The notes under the pieces were generated by a model. The model did not search any database and was not told where the DNA came from. It was given only the letters and a program-made list of their open reading frames with translations. The position numbers and the translations under genes are program-made. A stretch of DNA of 29,597 nt from UBA5078 sp041175045 (GTDB lineage: Bacteria > Pseudomonadota > Gammaproteobacteria > Pseudomonadales > Pseudohongiellaceae): the NCBI GenBank assembly GCA_041175045.1, contig JBEDFR010000021.1:1-29597 (forward strand). The letters are read 5' to 3'. This document shows, piece after piece, positions 16,462 to 23,849 of this stretch; the stretch's first letter is position 1; every line of letters begins with the position of its first letter.

Positions 16462-17082
16462 ATGGCCCAGCTTCTCCACATCCATCCGCAGAATCCGGAA
16501 GTGCGTCTGATCAAGCACGCCGTGCGGGTGCTGCAGGAGGGGGGAGTGCTAATTTATCCGACGGACTCCACCTATGCGCTGGGTTGCAGCATCGGCGACA
16601 AGGACGCACTGGAGCGCATCCGCCGCATCCGTCAGCTCGATGACAAGCACAATTTCACGCTGGTTTGCGCCGATCTCTCGTCCATCGCCACCTATGCCAA
16701 GGTGCCCAACAGTGCCTATCGTCTGCTCAAGGCCTACACACCTGGCCCCTACACCTTCATTCTCAACGCCACGACCGAAGTCCCGCGACGGCTGATGCAT
16801 CCGCGCCGCAAGACCATCGGTCTGCGCGTGCCGGACAATGCAGTCACCCAGGCGCTGATCGCCGAGATCGGTCAGCCGCTGATGAGCACCAGTCTCATTC
16901 TGCCTGGGGACCCGGAACCACTTACCGACATCTATGACATTCAGGATCGCATGGAGCATCTGGTGGATCTGATCATCGACAGCGGCGCCTGCGGCAGCGA
17001 GGCCACGACCATGATCGATCTCGCCGACGGCAATGTGCAGGTGCTGCGCGTCGGCAAGGGCGACCCGACGCCATTCCAGTAG
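16462..17082 (+). CDS. yciO: YciO/YrdC/Sua5-family protein
   Basis: A member of the threonylcarbamoyl-AMP synthase superfamily. YrdC/Sua5 proteins make the precursor for tRNA t6A; the YciO branch is close, but its activity is less certain. The start at 16462 (MAQLLHIHPQNPEVRLIKHAV) gives 206 residues, as for E. coli YciO. Family segments are GGVLIYPTDSTYALGCSIGD, RIRRIRQLDDKHNFTLVCADLSSI, YTPGPYTFILNATTEVPRRL, RKTIGLRVPDNAV and STSLILPGD. The STSLILPGD and the short length favour YciO over TsaC. GCAGGTGA about eight bases upstream is a fair ribosome site. A 143-bp divergent region separates it from yciI. Confidence 0.88.
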   Translation: MAQLLHIHPQNPEVRLIKHAVRVLQEGGVLIYPTDSTYALGCSIGDKDALERIRRIRQLDDKHNFTLVCADLSSIATYAKVPNSAYRLLKAYTPGPYTFILNATTEVPRRLMHPRRKTIGLRVPDNAVTQALIAEIGQPLMSTSLILPGDPEPLTDIYDIQDRMEHLVDLIIDSGACGSEATTMIDLADGNVQVLRVGKGDPTPFQ

Positions 17083-17131
17083 TCTGCTGACTCTGGCCGA
17101 AAAACGAATCGTATTCGCCCTGCCCATCTGC

Positions 17132-17137
17132 AATAAT
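17132..17137 (+). promoter_or_regulatory. Candidate -10 element for trpS
   Basis: AATAAT lies 42 bp before the trpS start in a 96-bp gap. TCGTAT, 17 bp upstream, is a poor -35. The call is weak and rests mainly on position and local AT content. Confidence 0.25.
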
Positions 17138-17178
17138 GCCGCACGTCAAAATCAGTCAGAAAATCAAGGAGTGAGGGA

Positions 17179-18399
17179 GTGTCTTCCGCTTCGACACCGC
17201 AACGTGTCCTGTCCGGCATGCGTCCAACCGGCAGGCTTCACCTGGGCCATCTGCACGGTGTGCTGAAAAACTGGATCGTTCTGCAGCATCAGTACGAGTG
17301 CTTCTTCTTCGTGGCCGACTGGCACGCCCTGACCACCCATTACAACGATCCCCGCATTCTCAAGGAAAGTGTGTTCGACATGGTCATCGACTGGCTCGCG
17401 GTGGGCGTCGACCCTTCTGCCAGTTCGCTGTTCCTGCAATCCCAGGTGCCCGAGCACGCGGAACTGCATCTGCTGCTGTCCATGATCACCCCGCTGGGTT
17501 GGCTCGAACGCGTGCCCAGCTACAAGGATCAGCAGGACAAGCTGCGCGACAAGGACCTGGAAACCTACGGCTTTCTGGGCTATCCCCTGCTGCAGAGCGC
17601 CGACATCCTGATCTACAAGGCCGCGCATGTGCCGGTGGGCGCCGACCAGGTTGCCCATGTTGAACTGACCCGGGAAGTCGCACGTCGCTTCAATCACATG
17701 TATGGCCGTGAGCCGGATTTTGCCGAACGTGCCGAACAGGCCGTGCGCAAGATGGGCAAGAGCGCCATGCGCGAGTTCGCGGCACTGCGCACTGCCTATC
17801 AGCAGGACGGCTCGCAGCAGGCCCTGGAGCAGGGGCGCAGCCTGGTTCATGCTCAGCAGAATCTCTCTGCCAGCGACAAGGAGCGCCTGCTCGGACATCT
17901 GGAAGGCAGCGGCAAGAGCATCCTGGTCGAGCCGCAGGCGCTGCTGACCCCGGCGGCAAAGATGCCCGGGCTGGACGGGCAGAAGATGTCCAAGTCCTAC
18001 AACAACACCATTGCCCTGCGCGAGCCGCTCGACCAGGTGCAGAAAAAGATTTCCACCATGCCCACCGACCCGGCACGCATCCGTCGCAGCGATCCGGGCG
18101 ACCCGGCGAAATGCCCCGTCTGGCAGCTGCACGAAGTGTATTCCGACCAGGCGACGCGTGACTGGGTGCAGGGCGGCTGCCGCAGTGCCGGCATCGGCTG
18201 CCTGGAGTGCAAGCGTCCCGTCGTCGATGCGGTGATTGCAGAATTGCAGCCTATCCAGGTGCGTGCCGCGGATTACGAGAAGAACCCTGACGCCGTGCGT
18301 GCCGTGCTGGCGGCCGGAGCGCAGCGGGCGCAGGCCACTGCCGTGCAGACCATGACCGATGTGCGTCAGGCCATGGGCCTGGACTACCACCAGGGCTGA
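17179..18399 (+). CDS. trpS: Tryptophanyl-tRNA synthetase with C-terminal cysteine cluster
   Basis: A class I aminoacyl-tRNA synthetase charging tRNA-Trp. The start is a GTG at 17179 with AAGGAG upstream. The next ATG would remove the essential RVLSGMRPTG strand. HLGH (residues 21-24) is the HIGH motif and KMSKS is at 269-273. In the C-terminal anticodon-binding region there are four cysteines, C312, C334, C341 and C344, spaced C-x21-C-x6-C-x2-C. From memory, the Thermotoga maritima enzyme binds a 4Fe-4S cluster through C-x22-C-x6-C-x2-C, so the last three spacings are identical. At 406 residues it is longer than E. coli TrpRS (334). It is followed by scpA after three bases. Confidence 0.94.
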   Translation: MSSASTPQRVLSGMRPTGRLHLGHLHGVLKNWIVLQHQYECFFFVADWHALTTHYNDPRILKESVFDMVIDWLAVGVDPSASSLFLQSQVPEHAELHLLLSMITPLGWLERVPSYKDQQDKLRDKDLETYGFLGYPLLQSADILIYKAAHVPVGADQVAHVELTREVARRFNHMYGREPDFAERAEQAVRKMGKSAMREFAALRTAYQQDGSQQALEQGRSLVHAQQNLSASDKERLLGHLEGSGKSILVEPQALLTPAAKMPGLDGQKMSKSYNNTIALREPLDQVQKKISTMPTDPARIRRSDPGDPAKCPVWQLHEVYSDQATRDWVQGGCRSAGIGCLECKRPVVDAVIAELQPIQVRAADYEKNPDAVRAVLAAGAQRAQATAVQTMTDVRQAMGLDYHQG

Positions 18400-18402
18400 A
18401 TC

Positions 18403-19320
18403 ATGCCGGATCAGGTGCAGCAAGACACCGAGGGCAATACCCGGCCGGACACGTCAGGCTCCCCGCGCGCGCGGCTGCTGGTGCCCGGACAGCGGCGTGC
18501 CGGCAGCGAGGAGGCCGAGGCACGCGCAGCGGATGGCGCTCAGCAGGAGATGCCTTTCGCGTTCGTGGATGGCAAGGCTGTCACCGAGCTGCCCACGGAT
18601 CTGTACATTCCGCCCGACGCCCTGGAAGTGTTTCTGGAAGCCTTCGAAGGCCCGCTGGACCTGCTGCTCTATCTGATCAAGCGTCAGAATATCGACATCC
18701 TAGACATCAACGTGGCCGAGATCACCGATCAGTACATGGCCTATGTCGACTTGATGGAGGCCAGTCAGTTCGAGCTCGCGGCCGAGTATCTGGTGATGGC
18801 GGCCATGCTGGCCGAGATCAAGTCGCGCATGCTGCTGCCGCGCAGCAGTACGGAAGAGGAAGAGGAAGACGATCCACGCGCCCAGCTCATACGGCGTCTG
18901 CAGGAGTACGAGCGCTACAAGAAGGCGGCCGAGGATCTGGACGAGCTACCGCGCCTGGAGCGCGACATCTATGCCACCGAAGCCGAGAGCCCGCATCTGG
19001 AGCGCAACGCGCCCGAGCCCCACGTGGATCTGCGGGAGATCCTCGTCTCCCTGGCCATGGTCCTGCGCCGCGCCGACATGTTCGAGCATCATCAGGTGCA
19101 GCGCGAGACTCTGTCCACACGCGAGAAGATGTCAGAGATCCTGGTGCGTCTGTCCTCCCAGCGTTTCGTGCCGCTGGTGTCCCTGCTGATGCGCGAGGAG
19201 GGCAGGCTGGGTGTGGTGGTCACCTTCCTTGCGGTGATGGAACTGATCAAGGACTCGCTGATCGAAATTGTGCAGACGGAGCCGTTCGGCCCCATTCATC
19301 TGAAGGCAAGAAGTGAATGA
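18403..19320 (+). CDS. scpA: Segregation and condensation protein A
   Basis: ScpA is the kleisin that bridges SMC heads and recruits ScpB, compacting and segregating the chromosome. The kleisin N-terminal core is LEVFLEAFEGPLDLLLYLIKRQNIDILDINVAEITDQYMAYV (about residues 75-115), followed by ELAAEYLVMAAMLAEIKSRMLLP. The C-terminal winged-helix region holds VVVTFLAVMELIKDSLIEIVQ. An acidic linker (TEEEEEDD) lies between. The first 70 residues are polar and low-complexity. An alternative ATG at 18550 is preceded too closely by GGAG and would still keep the core. It is three bases after trpS, and its stop overlaps scpB (ATGA). Confidence 0.92.
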   Translation: MPDQVQQDTEGNTRPDTSGSPRARLLVPGQRRAGSEEAEARAADGAQQEMPFAFVDGKAVTELPTDLYIPPDALEVFLEAFEGPLDLLLYLIKRQNIDILDINVAEITDQYMAYVDLMEASQFELAAEYLVMAAMLAEIKSRMLLPRSSTEEEEEDDPRAQLIRRLQEYERYKKAAEDLDELPRLERDIYATEAESPHLERNAPEPHVDLREILVSLAMVLRRADMFEHHQVQRETLSTREKMSEILVRLSSQRFVPLVSLLMREEGRLGVVVTFLAVMELIKDSLIEIVQTEPFGPIHLKARSE

Positions 19321-20108
19321 GTGATACATACAACAAACTGCAGCAGATCCTGGAAGGCCTGCTGCTGGCAGCCGGCAAGCCCTTGTCTCTCGCCGCCATG
19401 GCCGAGGTGTTCCTGGAAGAGGAGCGGCCCGCTGATGACGAATTGCGCGCCGCGCTGGCCCGGATTGCCGAGGATTGCGCCGGACGCGGTTTCGAACTGA
19501 AGGAAGTGGCATCCGGGTTTCGCTTCCAGGTGCGTCAGGAGCTGAGCCCCTGGGTGTCCCGCCTGTGGGAGGAAAGACCTCAGCGCTATACCCGTGCGCT
19601 GCTGGAAACCCTGGCCCTGGTGGCCTACCGCCAGCCGATCACGCGAGGTGACATCGAGGAGATCCGCGGTGTGAGCGTGAGTTCCACCATCATCCGCACG
19701 CTGCTCGATCGCGAGTGGATCCGTGTGGTGGGACATCGTGACGTGCCGGGGCGTCCGGCGATGTTCGCCACCACGCGGCAGTTCCTGGACTACTTCAACC
19801 TGAAAAGCCTGCAGGAACTGCCGCCCTTGTCCGAGATTCGCGATCTGGACAAGCTGAATCCGGAACTCGCGCTGGAGGACGACGATCTGAGCGGCATGCG
19901 GGTGCTGGAACTGCCGTCCGAGGAAGCGCTGGAAGAGGACGAACCCCTGGATGTCGATGGCAACGCGGACGAGGAGGCCGCCCGCCTCGAGGAAGAGGAG
20001 GCCATTGCCCTGGCCAGGCGCCCCCTGGACGAGATCCTTGGGCTGGGTCAGTTTGCGGAGAAGCCTGTCGGCGTCGAGCCCTCGGATTCCGACGAAGAAC
20101 ACACGTGA
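19317..20108 (+). CDS. scpB: Segregation and condensation protein B
   Basis: ScpB is the dimeric winged-helix partner of ScpA in the SMC condensin. The two winged-helix domains occupy roughly residues 1-170: LQQILEGLLLAAGKPLSL at the start, then RYTRALLETLALVAYRQPITRGDIEEIRGV and IIRTLLDREWIRVVGHRDVPGRPAMFATTRQFLDYFNL, the most conserved blocks. A long acidic C-terminal tail (about 185-263, rich in Glu and Asp) is longer than in Firmicute ScpB and is common in Gammaproteobacteria. The start overlaps scpA. rluB follows 57 bp downstream. Confidence 0.93.
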   Translation: MSDTYNKLQQILEGLLLAAGKPLSLAAMAEVFLEEERPADDELRAALARIAEDCAGRGFELKEVASGFRFQVRQELSPWVSRLWEERPQRYTRALLETLALVAYRQPITRGDIEEIRGVSVSSTIIRTLLDREWIRVVGHRDVPGRPAMFATTRQFLDYFNLKSLQELPPLSEIRDLDKLNPELALEDDDLSGMRVLELPSEEALEEDEPLDVDGNADEEAARLEEEEAIALARRPLDEILGLGQFAEKPVGVEPSDSDEEHT

Positions 20109-20165
20109 TACACCGGGCTGGCGTTGCCCAGGGCAGAGCCACCCCCTGACATGTCGGGAGACATC

Positions 20166-20942
20166 ATGAACGAGAAACTGCAGAAAGTGCTGGCGCGGGC
20201 TGGCTTTGGTTCACGCCGCGAACTGGAGGAGTGGATCCGCCAGGGGCGCGTCAAGATCAACGGCGTTGTCGCCACTATCGGAGATCGAGTTGGCAAGGAC
20301 GACGTCCTGCTGGTGGATGGCAAGAAGGTCAATCCCGGCAGCGCGGTGGCCGAGATGCAGCGGGTGCTGCTCTACAACAAGCCCGAAGACGAGATCTGCA
20401 CCCGCAAGGACCCGGAAGGGCGCCCGTCCGTATTCGACAAGCTGCCAAAGATCACACACGGTCGCTGGGTCGCCATCGGGCGTCTCGACATCAACACCAG
20501 CGGCCTGCTGCTCTTCACCACCGATGGCGAACTGGCCAACCGTCTGATGCATCCATCCTCCAATATTGATCGCGAGTACGCGGTGCGCGTGATGGGAGAG
20601 GTGAGCGAAGAGGTCATTCGCAACCTTCTCAAGGGTGTCATGATCGATGATCACCTGTGCCGCTTCACCGACATCCAGTTCTTCGCCGGAGAAGGTGCCA
20701 ACCGCTGGTATCACGTGGTGCTGATGGAAGGGCGCAACCGGGAAGTGCGCAAGCTGTGGGAATCCCAGGGCATTCGCGTCAGCCGTCTGAAGCGCGTGCG
20801 CTACGGCCCGATCTTCATTCCCAGCAAGGTGAAACGGGGCGATTTCTACGAACTGCCCCGTGAGGAAATGGCACTGCTCTACCGCGCCGTCAATCTGCCT
20901 GTGAACGCCAAGCCGCGCAAGGCGGCACCCGTGCGTCGCTGA
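20166..20942 (+). CDS. rluB: 23S rRNA pseudouridine 2605 synthase RluB
   Basis: RluB modifies U2605 of 23S rRNA (E. coli numbering). An N-terminal S4 RNA-binding domain covers residues 2-60 (EKLQKVLARAGFGSRRELEEWI). The RsuA/RluB/E/F catalytic domain follows, with D108 in GRLDINTSGLLLFTTDG as the catalytic aspartate. EGRNREVRKLWESQGI is the conserved C-terminal block. RluB is favoured over RluE or RluF by the scpB neighbour and the S4 domain. The ATG at 20166 has GGGAG six bases upstream. An open frame from 20124 is possible but adds unrelated residues. It is 258 residues long, shorter than E. coli RluB (291), which has a longer basic tail. Confidence 0.93.
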   Translation: MNEKLQKVLARAGFGSRRELEEWIRQGRVKINGVVATIGDRVGKDDVLLVDGKKVNPGSAVAEMQRVLLYNKPEDEICTRKDPEGRPSVFDKLPKITHGRWVAIGRLDINTSGLLLFTTDGELANRLMHPSSNIDREYAVRVMGEVSEEVIRNLLKGVMIDDHLCRFTDIQFFAGEGANRWYHVVLMEGRNREVRKLWESQGIRVSRLKRVRYGPIFIPSKVKRGDFYELPREEMALLYRAVNLPVNAKPRKAAPVRR

Positions 20943-20954
20943 AAGCTCAGCTGT

Positions 20955-20984
20955 GCATCCGCTAGCCTCGCCGCTAGCGGGTGC
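20955..20984 (+). terminator. 12-bp hairpin downstream of rluB
   Basis: GCATCCGCTAGC (20955-20966) pairs with GCTAGCGGGTGC (20973-20984), with one G-U pair and a six-base loop. It lies 13 bp after the rluB stop, where a terminator for the trpS-scpA-scpB-rluB run is expected. No T-tract follows. Confidence 0.5.
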
Positions 20985-20987
20985 CCA

Positions 20988-21578
20988 TCAGTGCTTGGAC
21001 GGTGCGCCCCAGTAGTCTGGCACTGGAGTCATTGCTGCTGAGCCCCACTCATCCCTGACTCGCGGACATGCCTTCGCGGGCTTGCGCCAGATCAGCTCGC
21101 TCAGCGGCTGGTTGTGACGCGCTGCCAGATCAATCTCGCGCTCAAGTATCTGCTACAGGAAACGGCCATGGCCGAGGCCGCTCGACGGTTCCATGGAGGC
21201 CGAGCGCACTGCCCGGTACTGAGGCATTGCGTTGCGCAGAAGGACGATCAGCTTTCAGCGCAGTATTTCCAGGGTGCTGAGTTCCTTCTGAATTGATTTC
21301 TTGCTGTGCTTGAAGATGCCCTGGCCATGCTTGTCCTCAGTAGTGATCACGCGATAGCTACAGAGGTGGGAGGCCTTGCGGCCCGACACGATTTGCCGCT
21401 GCTGGGTCTGGTAGATGTCTTGCAACCCCTCGAGCTCCACGCTGGGTATGAGTTCGGCAAGGAACACTGGCAACAGTTGCTCGATGTTGAGTGTGGTCAG
21501 CTGGCTCCGCCGCCCCCTGGCGGCAGAGGCAATTGTTCTGAGCTTGCCGGCAGTCTCGGCAGAAATGCCGTCATCCAT
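20988..21578 (-). pseudogene. Possible decayed ORF of unknown family downstream of yciK
   Basis: On the minus strand one frame runs from ATG at 21578 for 107 codons to TGA (21255-21257). It then continues in the same frame to TAG (21153-21155) and TGA (20988-20990). The first section is protein-like in composition (TLNIEQLLPVFLAELIPSVE, KHSKKSIQKELSTLEILR), with third positions enriched in G and C. The last section includes LEREIDLAARHNQPLSELIW. I recognise no family. It may be one gene broken by two nonsense changes, a 107-residue intact hypothetical, or non-coding DNA. No ribosome binding site is evident. It occupies most of the 689-bp gap between rluB and yciK, which has no other gene. Confidence 0.3.
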
Positions 21579-21616
21579 ACGGCGCGAACTGGTTCATTTG
21601 GAGTGATTTTTTCCAC

Positions 21617-21630
21617 GCCCCGTACGGGGC
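21617..21630. repeat. 14-bp palindrome immediately after yciK
   Basis: GCCCCGTACGGGGC is a perfect palindrome one base beyond the yciK stop codon. On the minus strand it is followed by A residues rather than T, so it is not a standard terminator for yciK, although it can form a 3'-end hairpin. Confidence 0.4.
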
Positions 21631-21631
21631 C

Positions 21632-22369
21632 TCAGGCGTGCAGGGCCTCCCCGGTCACGCCCTTGCTGTCCGGACCCATCAGGAAGAGGTAGAGGCCCAT
21701 GCGCTCCTGCGGGGTGATCAGCGTGTTCGGGTCCTCGGCCGGATAGGCTTCCTTGCGCATGTTGGTGCGCGTGGCCCCCGGGTCGATGCTGTTCACACGA
21801 ATGGCGCTGGTCTGGCGCAGTTCGTCGGCCAGGACCTGCATCAGGCCTTCGACGGCGAACTTGCTCACGGAGTAGCCGCCCCAGTACGCGCGGCCCTTGC
21901 GGCCAACGCTTGACGAGGTGAAAACGATGCTGGCATCTGCGGCAGCCTGCAGTGCCGGCAGCAGGGACTTGCACAGCAGGAAAGCGGCATTCACGTTGAC
22001 CTGCATGACCTTCATCCAGGTTTCGGCGGCGTAGAACTGCAGTGGGGTGCGCGGGCCCAGCACGGCGGCGCTGTGCAGCAGTCCGTCAAGACGTCCGAAC
22101 TGCTCGAGGATCGTGTCGCCCAGCACCTTGTAGTCCTCCTCGGTGGCTGTCTGCAGATTCATGGGGTGAATGATGGGTTCCGGCAGTCCCTGGCCGACGA
22201 TCTCGTCGTACAAGGCTTCCAGCTTGGACTGCGTCCGGCCCAGCAGGATGACCGTAGCGCCGTGTGCGGCATAGGCGAGGGCAGCTGCCTTGCCGAGTCC
22301 GTCGCCGGCCCCGGTGACGAGGATGATGCGATCTGCCAGCAGGTCTGGCCGGGGAGTGTAGTGTTCCAT
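21632..22369 (-). CDS. yciK: YciK family short-chain oxidoreductase
   Basis: A classical-type short-chain dehydrogenase/reductase, 245 residues. The nucleotide-binding motif is TGAGDGLG (residues 19-26), and the catalytic set includes a Ser in 152-154 (TSSSVG), Y166 and K170 (YSVSK). The usual NAG motif is replaced by LLHSAA. The N-terminus and the C-terminal block (NSIDPGATRTNMRKEAYPAEDP, LMGPDSKGVTGEAL) match the YciK group. Substrate is unknown. It is the last gene of the minus-strand operon, 38 bp after mupP, as in pseudomonads. Confidence 0.9.
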   Translation of the reverse strand: MEHYTPRPDLLADRIILVTGAGDGLGKAAALAYAAHGATVILLGRTQSKLEALYDEIVGQGLPEPIIHPMNLQTATEEDYKVLGDTILEQFGRLDGLLHSAAVLGPRTPLQFYAAETWMKVMQVNVNAAFLLCKSLLPALQAAADASIVFTSSSVGRKGRAYWGGYSVSKFAVEGLMQVLADELRQTSAIRVNSIDPGATRTNMRKEAYPAEDPNTLITPQERMGLYLFLMGPDSKGVTGEALHA

Positions 22370-22407
22370 AGTGGTTTCCGGGTTCTAGGTCGAATGAAGT
22401 TCAGGAT

Positions 22408-23109
22408 TCAGGCGGGTTGCAGGGCCTGCAGCCAGCGGGTCAGGGCTTGCGCCTCGTCGATGATCATGTCGGCGCCCCAGCGCTGCGCGGGCTCGTCCGC
22501 GGCCAGATAGCCATAGGCAGCAGCCACGGTGTACATGCCGGCTGCTCGCCCGGCGCTGATGTCGCGCTCGTGGTCGCCGACATAGAGTCCTGCTGCAGGT
22601 TCGCGGCCCAGGCGCTGGCATGCCAGCAACAGGGGCTCGGGATCGGGCTTGCTGCGGGTCACATGATCCGGGCAGACCAGCACCGCGCAGCGTGCGTGCA
22701 GTCCCATGGCTTCGAGCAGGGGGGCGCTGAAGCGCACCGCCTTGTTGGTGACGACGCCCCAGGGAATGCTCTGCGCTTCCAGATAGCGCAGCAGCTCGTC
22801 CATGCCAGGGTAGAGCACGGAGCGCGAGACGCTGATCTGCTGGCCATAGAGTGTCAGCAAGCGATCCAGCAAGGGTTCGAAACCGGATTCTTCCGGCCGC
22901 GTGCCGAAGGCCATCTCGACCAGGGCGCGGGCACCGTTGGACACCGTCTGGCGCACGCGGGATTCCGGTATCGGGGCCTCACCCCGCTCCTGTGTCATGG
23001 ACTGCAGTACCGCGCAGAAGTCCGGTGCGGTGTCGAGCAGTGTGCCGTCCAGGTCGAACAGCACGCAGCCTTCGGGCAGGCCGCGCAGTAGCTGTACCCG
23101 GGCGCTCAA
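22408..23109 (-). CDS. mupP: HAD phosphatase, probable N-acetylmuramic acid 6-phosphate phosphatase MupP
   Basis: A haloacid-dehalogenase phosphatase of 233 residues. Motif I is FDLDGTLLD with D19 and D21, motif II is the threonine of VVTNK, motif III is the lysine of SKPDP, and motif IV is VGDHERDI. It resembles phosphoglycolate phosphatase, but the position between ubiG and yciK is that of Pseudomonas MupP, which acts in recycling of peptidoglycan MurNAc to UDP-MurNAc. Substrate choice between the two is therefore inferred from context. The start is a TTG overlapping the ubiG stop (TTGA), implying translational coupling. No better start precedes motif I. Confidence 0.82.
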   Translation of the reverse strand: MSARVQLLRGLPEGCVLFDLDGTLLDTAPDFCAVLQSMTQERGEAPIPESRVRQTVSNGARALVEMAFGTRPEESGFEPLLDRLLTLYGQQISVSRSVLYPGMDELLRYLEAQSIPWGVVTNKAVRFSAPLLEAMGLHARCAVLVCPDHVTRSKPDPEPLLLACQRLGREPAAGLYVGDHERDISAGRAAGMYTVAAAYGYLAADEPAQRWGADMIIDEAQALTRWLQALQPA

Positions 23110-23849
23110 GGAGTCTTTGCTCCTTCATGCGGGCGGGTGCAATGCACCAGATAGTTCACGTCCACGTCACGGCCCAGCCAGTAGCGCTTCGTCAGTGGGT
23201 TGTAACTCATGCCGATCAGCTCGCCAGTATCCAGTCCGCTCAGGCGCGTCCAGCCGGCAAGCTCGGACGGCTTGATGAAACGCGCGTAGTCGTGCGTGCC
23301 GCGTGGCAGCAGATTGAGAATGTACTCGGCGCCCAGGATGGCAAACAGATAGGACTTCGGATTGCGGTTGATGGTGGAGAAGAACAGATGCCCGCCGGGC
23401 TTGACCAGCCGGGCGCAGGCCTGCACCACTGCCTGCGGGTCTGGCACATGTTCAAGCATTTCCAGGCAGGTGACGATGTCGAAGCTACCCGGCTCGCGGG
23501 CGGCCAGGGCCTCCGCCGAGACCTGCTCATAGCGAATCTGCAGGCCACTTTCCAGCTGGTGCAGACGGGCCACCGCGAGAGAGGCATTGGCCATGTCGAT
23601 GCCGGTGACCGCTGCGCCGTGACAGGCGAGGGCTTCACTGAGGATGCCACCACCACAGCCGATGTCGACGATGCGCTTGCCTGCCAGGCTCGTCTTGCCG
23701 GCGATGAAGCCCACACGCAGCGGGTTGATCTCGTGCAAGGGTCTGAATTCGCTGTTCGGATCCCACCAGCGCGAGGCCAGCTTCTCGAACTTGCGAATTT
23801 CCGCGTCGTCGCAATTGACGGTCGCGGCCGAAGATTCATGCATGCTCAT
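23106..23849 (-). CDS. ubiG: Ubiquinone biosynthesis O-methyltransferase UbiG
   Basis: UbiG carries out both O-methylations in ubiquinone synthesis using S-adenosylmethionine. It is a 247-residue class I methyltransferase. Early conserved residues are FEKLASRWWDPNSEFRPLHEINPLR. The SAM-binding motif I is VDIGCGGGILSEALA, followed by VTGIDMA, DIVTCLEMLEHVPDP and LVKPGGHLFFSTINRNPKSY. An amphipathic membrane-binding section follows (YLFAILGAEYILNLLP). AGGAG seven bases upstream supports the ATG at 23849. The start overlaps the deaminase gene by 14 bases. The co-location with a SAH/MTA deaminase is sensible, since SAH is the product of UbiG. Confidence 0.96.
   Translation of the reverse strand: MSMHESSAATVNCDDAEIRKFEKLASRWWDPNSEFRPLHEINPLRVGFIAGKTSLAGKRIVDIGCGGGILSEALACHGAAVTGIDMANASLAVARLHQLESGLQIRYEQVSAEALAAREPGSFDIVTCLEMLEHVPDPQAVVQACARLVKPGGHLFFSTINRNPKSYLFAILGAEYILNLLPRGTHDYARFIKPSELAGWTRLSGLDTGELIGMSYNPLTKRYWLGRDVDVNYLVHCTRPHEGAKTP

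Noticed and set aside
21490..21600. A CxxC-x6-CxC pattern on the minus strand resembling the DTW-domain (TapT) zinc site
   Set aside because: It is in a different frame from the longer ORF, is preceded by a stop codon, and no other DTW segment follows.
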